Source: JBBQER01 sp052148155
Lineage (GTDB): Bacteria; Actinomycetota; Acidimicrobiia; IMCC26256; PALSA-610
NCBI GenBank assembly: GCA_052148155.1
Contig: JBKQIY010000025.1
Span: 62,001-126,000, forward strand
Direction of reading: 5' to 3'
Length of the DNA: 64,000 nt
The stretch's first letter is position 1; every line of letters starts with the position of its first letter. The notes under the pieces were generated by a model. It was not told where the DNA came from, made no database searches, and worked only from the letters and a program-made list of their open reading frames with translations. Below, piece after piece: positions 28,137-37,196 of the stretch. The position numbers were made by a program, and so were the translations under genes.

Positions 28137-28165
28137 GTATACTGAGCGAGTCAGTCAGTCAATAC
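28137..28165 (-). promoter_or_regulatory. Promoter/operator region of the TetR gene
   Basis: In the 78-base gap before the TetR start, the sequence runs (plus strand) from GTATAC through three overlapping copies of CAGT/GTCA to CAATAC. ACTGA and TCAGT form an inverted pair at 28141-28155, and on the minus strand TTGACT and TATACG could serve as -35 and -10 boxes. Likely autoregulatory; the exact binding site is not resolved. Confidence 0.4.
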
Positions 28166-28205
28166 ACGAGGAACGGAGTTCCCCGTGTGGCTTTCTGACC
28201 GCCGA

Positions 28206-28853
28206 TCACATCTGGTGTCCGTGCAGCGGATTTCGTGTGCCGCGGACGAGCGCAGCCAGGGCGTCGAGCAGGACCTGGCGCTCGGTCATGTCGGGGTCGG
28301 GCGAAGCGCTCCGTTGACGGCCGGGCACGGCGTCGGCGAGTACCAGCCCGATCGCGAGGCCGCGCAGGATCTGCAGCAGCGCCGCAGGCGGAAGCACTTC
28401 GGCGATCTCGCCGTCGACGACCCGGGCCGCGAGTTCTGTGAGCAGTGCGCCGATCTTCGCCTGTTGGCGGCGCACCAGACGGACCGTCGCGGCGTCCATG
28501 GTCGGATCGCGCAAGAGGTTCAACGTCAGCTGTTCGTAGGCGACGAACCTCGGCTGGCGGTAGAAGCGCCAGATGACGTCCGCGAGCGACTCGACGCGCT
28601 CCTCGAAGGTGTCGCCCGCGATCACCGCCGACTCGAGTGTGTCGATCAGCTCCCGCATGCCTGCTTGGAACGTCGCGAGGAGCAGGGCCTCCCGCGTGCC
28701 GAAGTGGTGTTGGATGACACCCCAGGTGACGCCCGCCCGTTTCGCGATCCGGTTCGAACTCGCGCGGTACAAGCCCTCCTCGAGGATGCAGTCGATCGTG
28801 GCGTCGATCAGGCGCGCGGGTGTTGCCGTCGCGGCGGTCGTGGGGGCGGTCAT
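28206..28853 (-). CDS. TetR-family transcriptional regulator (215 aa)
   Basis: TetR helix-turn-helix at about residues 15-55 (LIDATIDCILEEGLYRASS, KRAGVTWGVIQHHFGT). It begins 40 bases after the stop of the double CoA-transferase gene on the same strand and is probably in that operon. The 22-bp palindrome at the head of the operon (31311-31332) is the best candidate operator for it. Confidence 0.9.
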   Translation of the reverse strand: MTAPTTAATATPARLIDATIDCILEEGLYRASSNRIAKRAGVTWGVIQHHFGTREALLLATFQAGMRELIDTLESAVIAGDTFEERVESLADVIWRFYRQPRFVAYEQLTLNLLRDPTMDAATVRLVRRQQAKIGALLTELAARVVDGEIAEVLPPAALLQILRGLAIGLVLADAVPGRQRSASPDPDMTERQVLLDALAALVRGTRNPLHGHQM

Positions 28854-28893
28854 TGCGTGGCCGACGTCTGATCTGACGGTCGACCGAGATCGT

Positions 28894-31308
28894 TCACGGC
28901 TCGCGGACGCTGACGGCGCCCGCTGCGATGAGCTCGTCGATGCGGTGGTCGTCGTAGCCGATGTTCAGGAGCACCGCGCGCGTGTCCTGGCCGACCGCGA
29001 TCGGAGGGCCCTGTATCCGGCCGGGTGTCGCTTCGAGGTCGAAGAGCAGACCGGCGACGTCCATGCGGCCCACGAGTGCCTGCTCGTAGCTCGTAACCCA
29101 GCCTTTGTCGACGAGCTCAGGATCGTCGAAGACTGACAGGACGAAGTCGGGGTCGGCGACCTCGCACGGGATGCCGGCCCGGTCGAGGACGTCGAACCAT
29201 TCGCGGGCGGTACGCGCCTTCATGTCGTCGCCGGTGAGGCGCGCGAAGTCCGACACGTGCTGGTCAGTGACGAGCGCGATGCACAGCCATCCGTCGGCGG
29301 TTTCGTGCAGTCGGTACCGGTCGCCCCAGCCGGTCTGCATCGCGTCAAGTCTCGGGCGGTTCGCCGGCGTGCCGTCTGGGCAGAGCCATGCCATCGACGC
29401 GTTCAGCAGGTGCGCGTTGACGATCGACGTGTGCACGAACTGACCCTCACCGGTGCGCTCGCGGTGATAGAGCGCCTGGAGGATGGCGATCGCGGAGAGG
29501 TAGCCGTTGCCGGTATCGCCGAGCGAGGTATTCGCCCAGATCGGCTGGTTGCCCGACTCGACGCCGCCTTCCATCCACGACGTGCCTGCGAGTGCCGCCG
29601 CGGTCTGGTCATTGCCGGGCAGCAGCATGCGGCTCGAGTCGTGCCCGCGGGTGTGGCAGTAGACCAGTGCCGGGTTCAGGTGCTTGAGCGACTCGTAATC
29701 GACGCGCAGACGTTCGGCGGCGTCGTAACGCATGTTGTGTTGGAGCACGTCGGCGGTGCGGACCAGTTCGTGCAGGACGGCGAGGCCGTCGGGATGCTTG
29801 AGGTCGATCGCGATGCTCTGCTTGCCCCGGTTGCAGGACGTCCCGAAGCATGTCTGCAAAAAGAAGGTGTCGAAGACCATGCTGTTGACGGCGATGACCG
29901 TCGCGCCGAGATCGGCGAGCAGCTGCGTGCCGAACGGCCCCGCCACCGCGAGGCCGAGGTCGAGTACGACGACGCCTTCGAGGGGCGATCCGATCGGCCG
30001 GCGTGTACCGTCGGCGGTGGGTGGCGTCGAATGTTCGCGTGCGGCCTCCGCCCGCACGTCGGCGGTGTGCTCGTCGGGGCGCGCGGCGCCGCGGATCGGC
30101 GGCGCCGCGACCTTCTCGAATCCGTAGGCATGGCCCACCATGCGTATGCCGTCGACGTCGACGACGCTGCCGTCGCGCTCGAACTCGGGATCGCGCAGCG
30201 CTTCCTCCGGCGATCGGACTCGCTGGACCGGTACGCCGACCTGCGCCGCGAGGCGAACCCAGTCGTCGGCCGGGAACTTCGCGACGGCGTCGCGCATCGC
30301 GTCGTGGAACGCGTGAAGGACGGTCATGCCGTCTGGCGCGGGCGACACGCGCGGCGGCGCGTCACGCGGCGCGCTCAGCTCGGGTCCCGGTTCGAGCTCA
30401 TCCATCTCGGCGGCATTGAGGATGAAGCGCGGCGCCGCGACCCAGTGGTGGGTCCAACGGCCGTCCGAGCCTTTGAAGAAACCTTTCGGCGCGCGCGGGT
30501 CGAAAACCCAGGAGTTGAACCCGTCTCGGTCGGCGCGCTCGACGCGTTGCCAGGTGCCGACGGTGGTCGCGAGCGCACCTTGCAGCATCGAGGTGTGCAC
30601 GTGCTGTCCGAAACCGGTGATTTCCCGCGCGACGAGCGCGGCATTGATCGCGACGGCTGCGTTGTAGAACGTCGCGAGGCTGATCCACGGGACGCCGCTG
30701 AACAACGGTCCGGGTCGCGACGCGCCGATCGCGCATCCCGGCGGCGCAACGCAACCCGGGAGGATCCCCGCGTGTGCGAGGCGCCCGATCGTCGTGCCGA
30801 CGGCGCCTCGGCTCTCGAACTGCTGGCCCGTGCGTGCCGCGACGAGCGCGTCGTACGCGGGGCGTTGCGCGTGTTTGCCGGTCTCGCCGTATCCGGTGAT
30901 CGAGCAGTGGATCAGGCGCGGATTCGCGGCGAGCAATGTTGCGTGGTCGATCCCGAGTTTCGCGGCGACACCCGGCCCGAAGCTCTCGATGACGACGTCC
31001 GCATGGCGTGCCAGCGCAAGGAACACCTCCAGGTCGGCTCCGTCGCGAAGGTCGAGCGTCGCGCGCCGCTTGCCACGCAACCACACGCGCGTGCCGGACA
31101 GCTCAGCGAAAGGATCGCCCGCGGGCGGCTCGATCCGGGTGACGCGGGCGCCGTGATCGGCGAGCAACATGGCGGTCATGGGTCCAGCGACGCCCCATGA
31201 CAGGTCGAGGACCTCGACGCCGCCGAGGATCCCAGGTCCGGATGTCGCCCTCGCGGTCTGGCCGCCCATCGTGGGTGGTGCGCCGGCCGGGTCACTTGGG
31301 TCGGTCAT
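28894..31308 (-). CDS. CaiB/BaiF (family III) CoA-transferase, fused double domain (804 aa)
   Basis: Two complete family III CoA-transferase units in tandem: residues about 20-400 (GGVEVLDLSWGVAGPMTAML) and 435-804 (LEGVVVLDLGLAVAGPFGTQ). Such enzymes move CoA between acyl groups. The C-terminal unit keeps the catalytic Asp (SLGDTGNGY), but the corresponding place in the N-terminal unit (VPWISLATFYN) has no Asp, so only one half may be catalytic. ATG at 31308 is preferred over a longer frame because homology starts just after it. It diverges from the amidohydrolase operon across a 22-bp palindrome. Confidence 0.92.
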   Translation of the reverse strand: MTDPSDPAGAPPTMGGQTARATSGPGILGGVEVLDLSWGVAGPMTAMLLADHGARVTRIEPPAGDPFAELSGTRVWLRGKRRATLDLRDGADLEVFLALARHADVVIESFGPGVAAKLGIDHATLLAANPRLIHCSITGYGETGKHAQRPAYDALVAARTGQQFESRGAVGTTIGRLAHAGILPGCVAPPGCAIGASRPGPLFSGVPWISLATFYNAAVAINAALVAREITGFGQHVHTSMLQGALATTVGTWQRVERADRDGFNSWVFDPRAPKGFFKGSDGRWTHHWVAAPRFILNAAEMDELEPGPELSAPRDAPPRVSPAPDGMTVLHAFHDAMRDAVAKFPADDWVRLAAQVGVPVQRVRSPEEALRDPEFERDGSVVDVDGIRMVGHAYGFEKVAAPPIRGAARPDEHTADVRAEAAREHSTPPTADGTRRPIGSPLEGVVVLDLGLAVAGPFGTQLLADLGATVIAVNSMVFDTFFLQTCFGTSCNRGKQSIAIDLKHPDGLAVLHELVRTADVLQHNMRYDAAERLRVDYESLKHLNPALVYCHTRGHDSSRMLLPGNDQTAAALAGTSWMEGGVESGNQPIWANTSLGDTGNGYLSAIAILQALYHRERTGEGQFVHTSIVNAHLLNASMAWLCPDGTPANRPRLDAMQTGWGDRYRLHETADGWLCIALVTDQHVSDFARLTGDDMKARTAREWFDVLDRAGIPCEVADPDFVLSVFDDPELVDKGWVTSYEQALVGRMDVAGLLFDLEATPGRIQGPPIAVGQDTRAVLLNIGYDDHRIDELIAAGAVSVREP

Positions 31309-31310
31309 GT

Positions 31311-31332
31311 CGACATAGTATCTACTATGTCG
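31311..31332. promoter_or_regulatory. 22-bp palindromic operator between divergent operons
   Basis: Perfect 10-base arms CGACATAGTA and TACTATGTCG around the dinucleotide TC. It lies 2 bases upstream of the CoA-transferase start and 25 bases before the amidohydrolase start, so one bound regulator would control both operons. The TetR at 28206-28853, downstream in the CoA-transferase operon, is the likely ligand-responsive repressor. Confidence 0.7.
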
Positions 31333-31357
31333 GGATCCCGGCGAGACTGGAGCATGC

Positions 31358-32482
31358 ATGGCCACGGCAACCCACGAACGTCTGATCTCCGCCGACGACC
31401 ACGTCGACCTCGCCCACGTTTCGGTCAAGGCCCACCTGGCGTCGAAGTACCACGACGCCTACGACGCGGCGCTGCGAGAATTCGCGGCGTCGATGACGAA
31501 CCTGCGCTCCGTCGAGGCGAACCAACGCTGGCGCGAACAACAGCACCTCGGCGCGCCGACGTCACCTGTTGGGATGGGCACCGGCCGCGGTCACATCGTC
31601 TTCGACGCCGCCGGTCACCGAGACGCCAAGGCGCGACTCGCCGACATGGACCGCGACGGCGTCGATGCGTCCGTGACCTACTGCGAGGTCTCGGCCTTCC
31701 GTTACCTGCACCTCGTCCGCGACGGCCGCAAGGAATCGACCCGCGCGTTCAATACCGCGCTCGCCGAATTCGCGTCCGTTGACCCGAACCGTCTGATCGT
31801 CTCGTACCAGATACCAATCCACGACATCGACGATGCGATCACCGAGGTGCAATGGGCGGCCGCGAGCGGCTGCAAGTCTCTGCAGCTCCCGGTGTTCCCA
31901 GCCGAGCTCGGCCTCGCCGACTACTGGGACGCTCGTTACGAGCCGCTGTTCTCGGCGATCCAGGAGACGGACCTGCCGATCTGCTGCCACATCGGGATGA
32001 ACACGATGCTCGACGATCTCGCGCAGCGCGACCCGACACCACAGAAAGGTATTTTTGTCCCGATGGTGCCGCTGTCGGCGGCCGAGTCGCTCGGCATGTG
32101 GATCATGGGCGGCGTGTTCGAACGGTTCCCGAGGCTCAAGGTCGTGTTCGTGGAGCCCGGCCTCGGCTGGGTGTCGTGGTGGCTGTACACGGCTGACGAC
32201 CTCGCGACGCGCCAAGGCTACGAATTCCCTGCGATCACCGACCTTCCGAGCCGTTACTTCCGCCAGAACGTGTTCCTCACGTTCGTCGACGAACCCGACA
32301 CGCTGGACCAGGCGCACGGCCGTCTCGGCGTCGAGAACGTGATGTGGTCGTCCGACTATCCGCACCCCGTGACGAGTTTCCCGAACTCGAAAGCGATCGT
32401 CGACGCGATGTTCGCGGACGCCGACCCGCACGAGCGCGAACTGATCGTGAGCGGCAACGCGGCGCGCGTGTGGAACCTGTGA
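31358..32482 (+). CDS. Amidohydrolase family 2 protein (374 aa)
   Basis: Metal-dependent TIM-barrel hydrolase/decarboxylase-like protein (PF04909). The N-terminal SADDHVDLAHV replaces the usual HxH by DDHVD, and later His/Asp ligands appear as CCHIGMN and SSDYPHPVTSFPNS. Members act as decarboxylases or hydrolases on CoA-linked or aromatic acids; here the operon context suggests a ring- or side-chain step. The end overlaps the DUF35 gene by GTGA. First gene of a four-gene operon. Confidence 0.88.
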   Translation: MATATHERLISADDHVDLAHVSVKAHLASKYHDAYDAALREFAASMTNLRSVEANQRWREQQHLGAPTSPVGMGTGRGHIVFDAAGHRDAKARLADMDRDGVDASVTYCEVSAFRYLHLVRDGRKESTRAFNTALAEFASVDPNRLIVSYQIPIHDIDDAITEVQWAAASGCKSLQLPVFPAELGLADYWDARYEPLFSAIQETDLPICCHIGMNTMLDDLAQRDPTPQKGIFVPMVPLSAAESLGMWIMGGVFERFPRLKVVFVEPGLGWVSWWLYTADDLATRQGYEFPAITDLPSRYFRQNVFLTFVDEPDTLDQAHGRLGVENVMWSSDYPHPVTSFPNSKAIVDAMFADADPHERELIVSGNAARVWNL

Positions 32483-32895
32483 CGACGCGTCCAGCGCCGC
32501 GTCCGACCGACGACGGCGCGTTCTACTGGGACGCGGCATCCCGCCACGAGCTCGTCGCGCAGTGCTGCACCGTCTGCGGGAACCTGCGCCACCCTCCGCG
32601 GCCGATGTGCCCGCACTGTCGGAGCCTCGACTGGCACGAGCAACGCCTGGCGGGGACCGCGTCGCTGTACAGCTACGCGGTGCTGCACCATCCGCGCAGT
32701 CCGCGCTTCGACTACCCGGTGCTCGTCGCGCTCGTCGACCTCGACGAAGGGGTGCGCATCGTGACGAACCTGGTTGGTATCGAACCAGAAGACGTCCGCA
32801 TCGGGATGCGGCTCAGCGTCGAATTCGAGCCGACGAGCGACGGCGGCACGGTGCCGGTCTTCCGGCCGGACGCGCACGCCGCAGAACCGGTATGA
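32479..32895 (+). CDS. DUF35 OB-fold/zinc-ribbon acyl-CoA-associated protein (138 aa)
   Basis: An N-terminal zinc ribbon (CCTVCGNLRHPPRPMCPHC, four Cys ligands) precedes an OB-fold (SLYSYAVLHHPRSPRFDYPV). DUF35 proteins bind acyl-CoA and pair with thiolase-like subunits, as in the ChsH2-Ltp2 steroid side-chain aldolase. GTG start overlaps the amidohydrolase stop; its stop overlaps the thiolase-like ATG (ATGA), which fits a two-subunit enzyme. Confidence 0.92.
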   Translation: MTTRPAPRPTDDGAFYWDAASRHELVAQCCTVCGNLRHPPRPMCPHCRSLDWHEQRLAGTASLYSYAVLHHPRSPRFDYPVLVALVDLDEGVRIVTNLVGIEPEDVRIGMRLSVEFEPTSDGGTVPVFRPDAHAAEPV

Positions 32896-34073
32896 CACGC
32901 TCGCGCGTGCTGGCGCGTGACGCGGCCGCGATCGCGGGCATCGGCCAGACAGAGTTCTCACGCCACGCCGGCCGCACCGAGCTGCAACTCGCAAGCGAGG
33001 CGATCGTCGCGGCCTGCGCCGACGCGCAGGTAGACGTCGCAGACGTCGACGGGCTCGTCAGCTACACGATCGACCCGGTCGAAGAGACCGAGCTGGTCCG
33101 CTCGGTCGGACTCCAAGAGATCGGCTACTCCGCTCGGGTCCCCTACGGTGGGGGCGGCTCGATGGGCGTGCTGTTGCATGCGGCCGCGGCCGTCGCCGCC
33201 GGCGTCGCAGACCTCGTCGTCGCCTACCGGGCGGTGCGAGCGCGTTCGGGCGCGACCCGCTTCGGTGACGCCACGGTTGCCGTGAACGTCGGCAACTCCC
33301 ACGCCGGGACGACGGCGAGCCAATGGTGCACGCCGCACGGTGCGCTCACACCGGCGTCGTGGATTGCTCTCAACGCGACGCGTTACATGCACCAGTACGG
33401 CACGACCAACGAGGACTTCGGCCGCGCGGTCGTGCAGCTGCGCGCGTACGCGGCGACGAACCCGCACGCCTGGGGCTACCAGCGGCCGATCACACTCGCC
33501 GACCACCAGGCCTCACGCTGGATCGCAGAGCCGTGCATCCGCATGTTCGACTGCTGCCAAGAAACCGACGGAGCGATCGCGCTGGTCATCACGAGCCGCG
33601 AGCGCGCGGCTGCGATGGCGAATCCCGCCGTCGCGATCGCCGCAGTGGCGGGCGCCGCGCTCTTCGAACAGGAGATCGCGTCCGACCACTACCGCCCCGA
33701 CCTGTCGGTCATGGAGTCGTCGGTCGTGCTCGCACGGCACCTGTTCGACGACGCCGGGTTCCGGCGCGACGAGATCGATCTCGCGATGATCTACGACGCG
33801 TTCTCGCCGATCCTGCTCATGCAGCTCGAGGCGCTGGGCTTTTGCGGCTTCGGCGAAGCGAACGACTTCGTGCGCGACGGCAACCTGGCCGCCGACGGCG
33901 CGCTGCCATGCAACACCAACGGTGGCTTGATCGGTGAGGGCTACATCCACGGGCTCAACATGGTCACCGAAGCCGTCCGCCAGATCCGCGGCACCGCCGC
34001 GAACCAGTTGCCGGCCGTCGACGTCGCGCTCGTTTCGGCGAGCCGAACCGGCGCGATCCTCACGCGGACGTAA
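32892..34073 (+). CDS. Thiolase-like (Ltp2-type) protein lacking the active-site Cys (393 aa)
   Basis: Thiolase-fold lipid-transfer/aldolase-type protein: AAIAGIGQTEFSRHAGRTEL at the start, and the C-terminal GGLIGEGYIHGLNMVTEAVR. The place of the nucleophilic Cys reads VPYGGGGSMGVLL, with no Cys, and the HDAF motif is YDAFS. Loss of the Cys is the hallmark of Ltp2-like retro-aldolases, which cleave CoA-activated side chains with a DUF35 partner. The DUF35 gene directly upstream overlaps by 4 bases, supporting this reading. Thiolytic activity is unlikely. Confidence 0.9.
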   Translation: MTRSRVLARDAAAIAGIGQTEFSRHAGRTELQLASEAIVAACADAQVDVADVDGLVSYTIDPVEETELVRSVGLQEIGYSARVPYGGGGSMGVLLHAAAAVAAGVADLVVAYRAVRARSGATRFGDATVAVNVGNSHAGTTASQWCTPHGALTPASWIALNATRYMHQYGTTNEDFGRAVVQLRAYAATNPHAWGYQRPITLADHQASRWIAEPCIRMFDCCQETDGAIALVITSRERAAAMANPAVAIAAVAGAALFEQEIASDHYRPDLSVMESSVVLARHLFDDAGFRRDEIDLAMIYDAFSPILLMQLEALGFCGFGEANDFVRDGNLAADGALPCNTNGGLIGEGYIHGLNMVTEAVRQIRGTAANQLPAVDVALVSASRTGAILTRT

Positions 34074-34110
34074 CGTCCCAGGACCGGGACGCCGAGCAGT
34101 TCGAGGAACC

Positions 34111-35304
34111 ATGAATCCGGACGCGCCGATCTATTACGACCCCTACGACTACGAGATCGACACCGACCCGCACCCGGTCTGGCGGCGGATGCGTGAAGAG
34201 CAGCCGCTGTATTGGAACGAGCGTTACGGGTTCTGGGCTTTGAGCCGCTTCGGCGACGTGTGGGCGGCCTACCACGACACGACGACGTTCAGCTCCTCAC
34301 ACGGCGTGCAGCTCGAGACGCTCGACGATCCCGTCGAGCATCCGTCGATGATCTTCATGGACCCGCCCGATCACGACCGGCTGCGCCAGCTCGTCAGCCG
34401 TGCGTTCACGCCCCGGCGCGTGCGCGACCTCGAAGTGTCCGTCACCGCGTTCGTCGACGGCTACCTCGAACAGTTCGTCGGCGCGAGCCAGTTCGACTAC
34501 GTCGAACAATTCGGTGCGCTGGTACCGCCGATGGTTATCGGCGAGCTGCTCGGCGTCCCCACCGCGGACCGCGACCGGCTGCGCCAATGGTTCGACGACA
34601 TCCTTCACCGCGACGAACACTCCGCCGGCCCGAGCGAACGGGTGATGACGGCCGCGGTCGCGCTCTTCGAGTACGTCACCGCAATGATCGCCGAACGACG
34701 CTCCGCGCCACGCGACGACTTGATCGCGGCGTTGCTCGAAGCCGAGCTCGACGACGACGGCACCGTACGCAAGCTCGATGAGCTCGAGGTCGTGTCGTTC
34801 GTGGTGCTGCTCGCGGGCGCCGGGGTGGAGACGGTGGCGCGTCTGCTCGGCTGGGCCGCGGTCGTGCTGGCCCGCCATCCCGACCAGCGGGCATTGCTCG
34901 CGCAGGATCCGACGCTGATCGCGAACGGGATCGAGGAACTCCTACGCTACGAGGCGCCTTCCCCGGTGAACGGCCGCTGGGTGACGCGCCCGTTCGAGGT
35001 GCACGGAACCGTCGTGCCCGCCGAATCCAAGATCCTGTTGCTCAACGGCAGCGCGAACCGCGACCCGCGCGAGTTCAACGATCCCGAGCGGTTCGACGTC
35101 CGGCGGGTGATCAAGCGCCACATCACGTTCGGCTATGGAGCCCACTTCTGCCTGGGTGCCGCGCTCGCCCGCCTCGAAGGCCGCATCGCGCTCGCACGCA
35201 CCCTGGCACGGTTTCCGACGTGGGAGATCGACGACGCTGAACTCGTCCCTGTGCACACCAGCACGGTGCGCGGCTTTACGTCCGTCCCGATCCACCTCGG
35301 CTGA
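34111..35304 (+). CDS. Cytochrome P450 (397 aa)
   Basis: Complete soluble P450: I-helix LLAGAGVETVARL, ExxR in EELLR, haem loop FGYGAHFCLGAALAR with Cys347. It closely parallels the P450 at 361-1545 (shared IYYDPYD start and CLGAALARLEGRIAL). ATG with GAGGAA just upstream. It follows the thiolase-like gene by 37 bases and ends the amidohydrolase-DUF35-thiolase-P450 operon, so it probably hydroxylates the same substrate before or after CoA activation. Confidence 0.95.
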   Translation: MNPDAPIYYDPYDYEIDTDPHPVWRRMREEQPLYWNERYGFWALSRFGDVWAAYHDTTTFSSSHGVQLETLDDPVEHPSMIFMDPPDHDRLRQLVSRAFTPRRVRDLEVSVTAFVDGYLEQFVGASQFDYVEQFGALVPPMVIGELLGVPTADRDRLRQWFDDILHRDEHSAGPSERVMTAAVALFEYVTAMIAERRSAPRDDLIAALLEAELDDDGTVRKLDELEVVSFVVLLAGAGVETVARLLGWAAVVLARHPDQRALLAQDPTLIANGIEELLRYEAPSPVNGRWVTRPFEVHGTVVPAESKILLLNGSANRDPREFNDPERFDVRRVIKRHITFGYGAHFCLGAALARLEGRIALARTLARFPTWEIDDAELVPVHTSTVRGFTSVPIHLG

Positions 35305-35496
35305 AGCCTTCGCCCGCACGCGCGGTCTTGGACATCGTGGCCGGCGAGCAAACCAACCGTCGCGTGTCCTGCCCGACAGAAGACCCGAGTTCCGTCGAAC
35401 AACGGGCATCGGGTCGGATATCGACACGAACGCAGACGGCATCCGACGAGCACCGGCCCACATACCCACGAACGCGGCGCCTCAGGGGCGGTCGGA

Positions 35497-36915
35497 TCAG
35501 CGTTGTATCGACTTCACCTCGAGGAACTCTTCGAAGCCGAATGCACCTCGCTCGCGGCCGATCCCTGAGTTCTTGTAACCACCGAACGGTGCCTGCGGGT
35601 TGAACGTGCCGCCGTTGACGTCGACTTGGCCGGTGCGGAGTTTCTGGGCGATCTCGATCGCGTGTTCCTGAGTGCCGGCCCAGACACTTCCGGCGAGGCC
35701 GTAGTCGGTGTCGTTGGCGATCTCGATCGCTTCCTGTTCGGTGTCGAAAGGGATGATCGACAGCACCGGCCCAAAGATCTCTTCCCGCGCGATGGTCATC
35801 GTGTTGGACACGTTCGAGAAGACGGTCGGCTGGACGAAGAAGCCTTTGTCGAGTCCGTCGGGGGCGTCCGGGCCACCGGTGAGGAGGGTCGCGCCTTCTT
35901 CGATGCCTTTGTTGATGTAGCCGCGGACCTTGTCGCGCTGAACCGCCGAAACGAGCGGACCGAGCCCGGTCGTCTCGGCGAACGGGTCGCCGGGAGCGAA
36001 ACCTGCGGCGGTTGCTGCGGCGAGCTGTTCGACTTCGGCCAGCTTCGAACGCGGGACCAGCATCCGTGTGAGCGCCGAGCAGGTCTGGCCCGAGTTCAGA
36101 TAGCAGCCGAGGACGCCGGCCGGGACCGCGGCGGCGAGGTCGGCGTCTTCCAAGATGATGTTCGCCGACTTTCCGCCCATTTCCAATGAGACCCGCTTGA
36201 CCGACTGCGCGCAGATCTCCATGACACGCTTGCCCGCCCGGGTTGAACCGGTGAACGAAACTTTGTCAACGAGCGGATGGCGGGCGATCTCTTCTCCGAC
36301 GACTGGCCCGAGACCGGTCACGAGGTTGAAGACACCGTCCGGCAGCCCGACCTCGTCGATGATCTCGGCGAGGATGAACGCGTTGATCGGAGCGACTTCA
36401 CTTGGCTTGAGCACAACGGTGCATCCCGCGGCCAACGCCGGCGCGACCTTGAGGACGATCTGGTACAGAGGAAAGTTCCACGGCGTGATCGCGCCGACGA
36501 CACCGACGGGCTCTTTGATGACGAGCGAGTTGCCGATCTCTTCTTGCCAGACGTACGACGCGGCGCGTGCGGCGTTGTCCGCGAACTCGCCGATCGGCAG
36601 GCCCACCTGTATTGACTCAGTGAGGCTGCGGGGCATCCCCACCTCGTGGCTGATGACGTCAGCGATCTCCGCGGCGCGGGCTTGGAGCCCTTCAGCCATC
36701 TTCTGGAGGAACGCTCCGCGGTCTTTGGCCGGTGTGGCGGCCCAGCCCGAGAACGCGCGATGTGCCGCTTCTACCGCACGATCGATGTCGGCGGTGGTGC
36801 CCGCCGGAACGGTCGCGAACACTTCTTCGGTGGCCGAGTCGATGACAGAGAGGGTCTCGGAACCGGACGGCGCGACCCATGCCCCGTCGATGTACAGCGA
36901 ATCACGGACGATCAT
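35497..36915 (-). CDS. Aldehyde dehydrogenase (472 aa)
   Basis: NAD(P)-dependent ALDH: catalytic Glu245 in LEMGGKSANII and Cys279 in NSGQTCSALT, N-terminal TPWNFPLYQI and the C-terminal PFGGYKNSGIGRE. Oxidises an aldehyde to the acid; in context probably a product of the neighbouring P450 and aldolase steps. ATG at 36915 has GGGAG upstream; the longer frame back to 37188 is not protein-like. The same gene has a decayed relative at 23799-23935. Confidence 0.95.
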   Translation of the reverse strand: MIVRDSLYIDGAWVAPSGSETLSVIDSATEEVFATVPAGTTADIDRAVEAAHRAFSGWAATPAKDRGAFLQKMAEGLQARAAEIADVISHEVGMPRSLTESIQVGLPIGEFADNAARAASYVWQEEIGNSLVIKEPVGVVGAITPWNFPLYQIVLKVAPALAAGCTVVLKPSEVAPINAFILAEIIDEVGLPDGVFNLVTGLGPVVGEEIARHPLVDKVSFTGSTRAGKRVMEICAQSVKRVSLEMGGKSANIILEDADLAAAVPAGVLGCYLNSGQTCSALTRMLVPRSKLAEVEQLAAATAAGFAPGDPFAETTGLGPLVSAVQRDKVRGYINKGIEEGATLLTGGPDAPDGLDKGFFVQPTVFSNVSNTMTIAREEIFGPVLSIIPFDTEQEAIEIANDTDYGLAGSVWAGTQEHAIEIAQKLRTGQVDVNGGTFNPQAPFGGYKNSGIGRERGAFGFEEFLEVKSIQR

Positions 36916-37196
36916 GGCGACACTCCCGGGCTCACGACCGCTCGTCGCGGTCAGACCGCCGGACGGTACCACCGCCACGCCAGTTCGAGCAGAGCGCCAC
37001 CACGTTCGCGTCGGCCGAACGGACATCGGCTGCCAGCGACCACCGTGGTCAACGAGGCCGCCTCTGTCACCGGTTGGCGATGAGATGCCGCGTACGCGGG
37101 CGCGGGTTCGGCCGTGGTCGCGCCGGCCGGCGTGATCTGTGGCTTCGACGAGCCTCGCGCCGACTGATCGCGCGTGTTGTCGAGCCAAGAGGCGAG

